DNA from: Planctomycetota bacterium
GTDB taxonomy: Bacteria > Planctomycetota > Phycisphaerae > FEN-1346
Direction of reading: 5' to 3'
NCBI GenBank assembly: GCA_026386995.1
Contig: JAPLMO010000394.1
Span: 1-7,221 of the forward strand
Length of the DNA stretch: 7,221 nucleotides
The notes beneath the pieces are model-generated. The model was not told the DNA's origin. It did not search any database and saw only the letters and a list, made by a program, of their open reading frames with translations. Made by a program: the position numbers and the translations under genes. Shown piece after piece: positions 5,975 to 7,221 of the stretch. Each line of letters opens with the position of its first letter. Within the stretch, counting starts at the first letter, position 1.

Positions 5975-7221
5975 TTACTTCTCCACCTGGATCACGTGAG
6001 CCGCATGGCCGACATTCTGTGCCTCATCCACCACGCGGACGGCCAGCCGGTGCGGACCCGGCGAGAGTTTCTTCACGGTGAACCGGAACTCCTTCTGCCG
6101 CCCATCGAACAAGCCGTCGGTCGGGGCAAGCGGGCGCCACTGGTCCGCCGAATCCACCGTGTACGCCGCGGACGTCAAGCGGCTCGCGGCATCGCGTGCG
6201 CCAAACGTCACCTCCGCATCGCCGCCCGCCTTGATCTGCACCTGGAGTTTCTCGATGAGCGGCGCCGTGTTATCGACCAGGATCGGGTCGCTGATCTTGA
6301 AGCCCTCCTTCGCCGTCTCCGCCGGGTTGTCCGCCCGGTCGCTGGCCACCACCCTGATCTCGTACCAGCCGTCGGCCACCGTGGCGGTGTCCCAGGCGTA
6401 CTGCGGCTGCACAAGGTCGTCGTCCAGCAGGACCCAGGCCGGTTCGCCCTGGCCGCGCATGTACACGTCGTACCGCAGGGAGTCGCCGTTGGGGTCCGTG
6501 GCCTGCCACTGAATGATGCGGATCGGCTGCGGCCCTTCGGGCGGCGGCGGCACGGAAGACGCCGGCGGCGGCGACCCGCCCTGACCGGTCGTGCGGACCG
6601 GCGGCTTCATCCCCTGCCGGAACCGGTCCAGCGCCTGCGCCCGGGCCGCCGCATCCTGCGAGGGCCGCTCGCCCACCGACACGACGCGCGGCGATTCGTT
6701 CACGCGCTGGTAGGCGCCCTCGAACTGCTCCAGGACAGGCGTCGTGGCGTCGCCCCGGCCGCGCATCGTCACGCGGAACTGGATGAACCGCGCGGAGAGG
6801 CTCTCGATCCTGGCGGGCGCCTTTGTCACGTCCTTCGACCATTCCGACCACAGCCCCTTCTCGGCGTCGCGCACGTTGCCCGTGCGCGTGGCGATCCGGA
6901 TCTCCGTGCCGTCGGGCGCACGGCCGCGCCAGTCCACCGTCCCCCAGCGGGCCGACCCGCCCGCATCGTACACCTGGCTCGTGTACGTGCCTTCCTTGGC
7001 ATGGCCCTTGGAGAGGGCGTAGACCCGGCCCGGCCCGGCGGCGCCGACGATCACCCGGCCGTCGCGGGTCGCCAGGAGCGACATCACCTGCTTCGGGTCG
7101 ACCGAGGCCACGCACGCCTCTTCGTCGTCGCACCCGCAACCGGTCTCGTAGACGCGGGCGCTCTTGCCCGTGCCGATGAGGAGTTGCCCCTCGGCAACGG
7201 CCAGCGCCAGGATCATGGCCT
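5975..7221 (-). CDS. Exported-type beta-propeller / Ig-like multidomain protein, C-terminal part only
   Basis: The frame is open through the right edge with no stop before position 7221, and the first ATG in it (7216) falls inside a propeller blade, so the N-terminus lies outside. Numbering from that Met, residues 1-70 hold two blade-like repeats (L-L-I-G-T-G-K-S-A-R-V-Y and V-I-V-G-A-A-G-P-G-R-V-Y). Residues 78-172 form a beta-sandwich whose W-G-T-V-D-W, R-T-G-N and W-S-E-W-S segments are typical of modules that follow such propellers. Residues 173-231 are a low-complexity linker rich in Pro, Gln and Gly. Residues 232-310 and 317-413 are two Ig/FNIII-like domains (D-P-N-G-D-S-L-R-Y-D-V-Y; D-N-T-A-P opening the second). 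The protein is probably exported, with a binding or structural role, and no catalytic motif is visible. A Cys-rich acidic insert lies at 27-35. It ends in TAA at 5977-5975 and converges on tsaE. Confidence 0.75.
   Translation of the reverse strand, partial: AMILALAVAEGQLLIGTGKSARVYETGCGCDDEEACVASVDPKQVMSLLATRDGRVIVGAAGPGRVYALSKGHAKEGTYTSQVYDAGGSARWGTVDWRGRAPDGTEIRIATRTGNVRDAEKGLWSEWSKDVTKAPARIESLSARFIQFRVTMRGRGDATTPVLEQFEGAYQRVNESPRVVSVGERPSQDAAARAQALDRFRQGMKPPVRTTGQGGSPPPASSVPPPPEGPQPIRIIQWQATDPNGDSLRYDVYMRGQGEPAWVLLDDDLVQPQYAWDTATVADGWYEIRVVASDRADNPAETAKEGFKISDPILVDNTAPLIEKLQVQIKAGGDAEVTFGARDAASRLTSAAYTVDSADQWRPLAPTDGLFDGRQKEFRFTVKKLSPGPHRLAVRVVDEAQNVGHAAHVIQVEK

Overview
This is a GC-rich bacterial window with G/C-dominated third codon positions and six recognisable genes in three blocks: minus (1-1723), plus (1886-5819), minus (5975-7221). 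The C-terminal half of a secreted beta-propeller/Ig-like protein, a two-PDZ HtrA protease, arginine-rich shadow frames on the opposite strand and palindrome-rich intergenic gaps would all suit Planctomycetota, perhaps Phycisphaerae. That assignment is an impression from protein style. No rRNA or other marker is present to settle it.

Left block (minus strand). A class I SAM-dependent methyltransferase is followed by a UbiA-family integral-membrane prenyltransferase that runs off the left edge. Stop and start overlap as ATGA, and the second gene has a strong GGGGAG ribosome-binding site, so the pair is very likely translationally coupled. Together they probably prenylate and methylate one lipid or quinone-like product that the window does not identify.

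Middle block (plus strand). A divergent gap of about 160 nt leads to an exported HtrA/Deg serine protease with an intact His-Asp-Ser triad and two PDZ domains. A 122-nt gap follows, with a candidate extended -10 promoter and a hairpin next to the ribosome-binding site. It precedes a sugar-phosphate isomerase/epimerase-type TIM barrel with a complete Glu-Asp-His-Glu metal site. Next come thiL (thiamine-monophosphate kinase) and tsaE (the ATPase of tRNA t6A synthesis). thiL-tsaE is a gene order known from Firmicutes, but here tsaB, rimI and tsaD do not follow.

Right block (minus strand). A large, N-terminally truncated (by the window edge) exported protein holds the end of a beta-propeller, a beta-sandwich, a proline-rich linker and two Ig/FNIII-like domains. 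It converges on tsaE.

The most unusual non-coding content is a pair of palindromic elements, one between thiL and tsaE (5243-5310) and one between tsaE and the propeller gene (5849-5928). Their sequences differ but their design is the same: two tandem hairpins at a 40-41 nt period whose outermost arms can also pair perfectly over 15-18 bp. No complete new defence or mobile system is visible. The best leads are these elements, the uncharacterised methyltransferase-UbiA pair and the isomerase leader.
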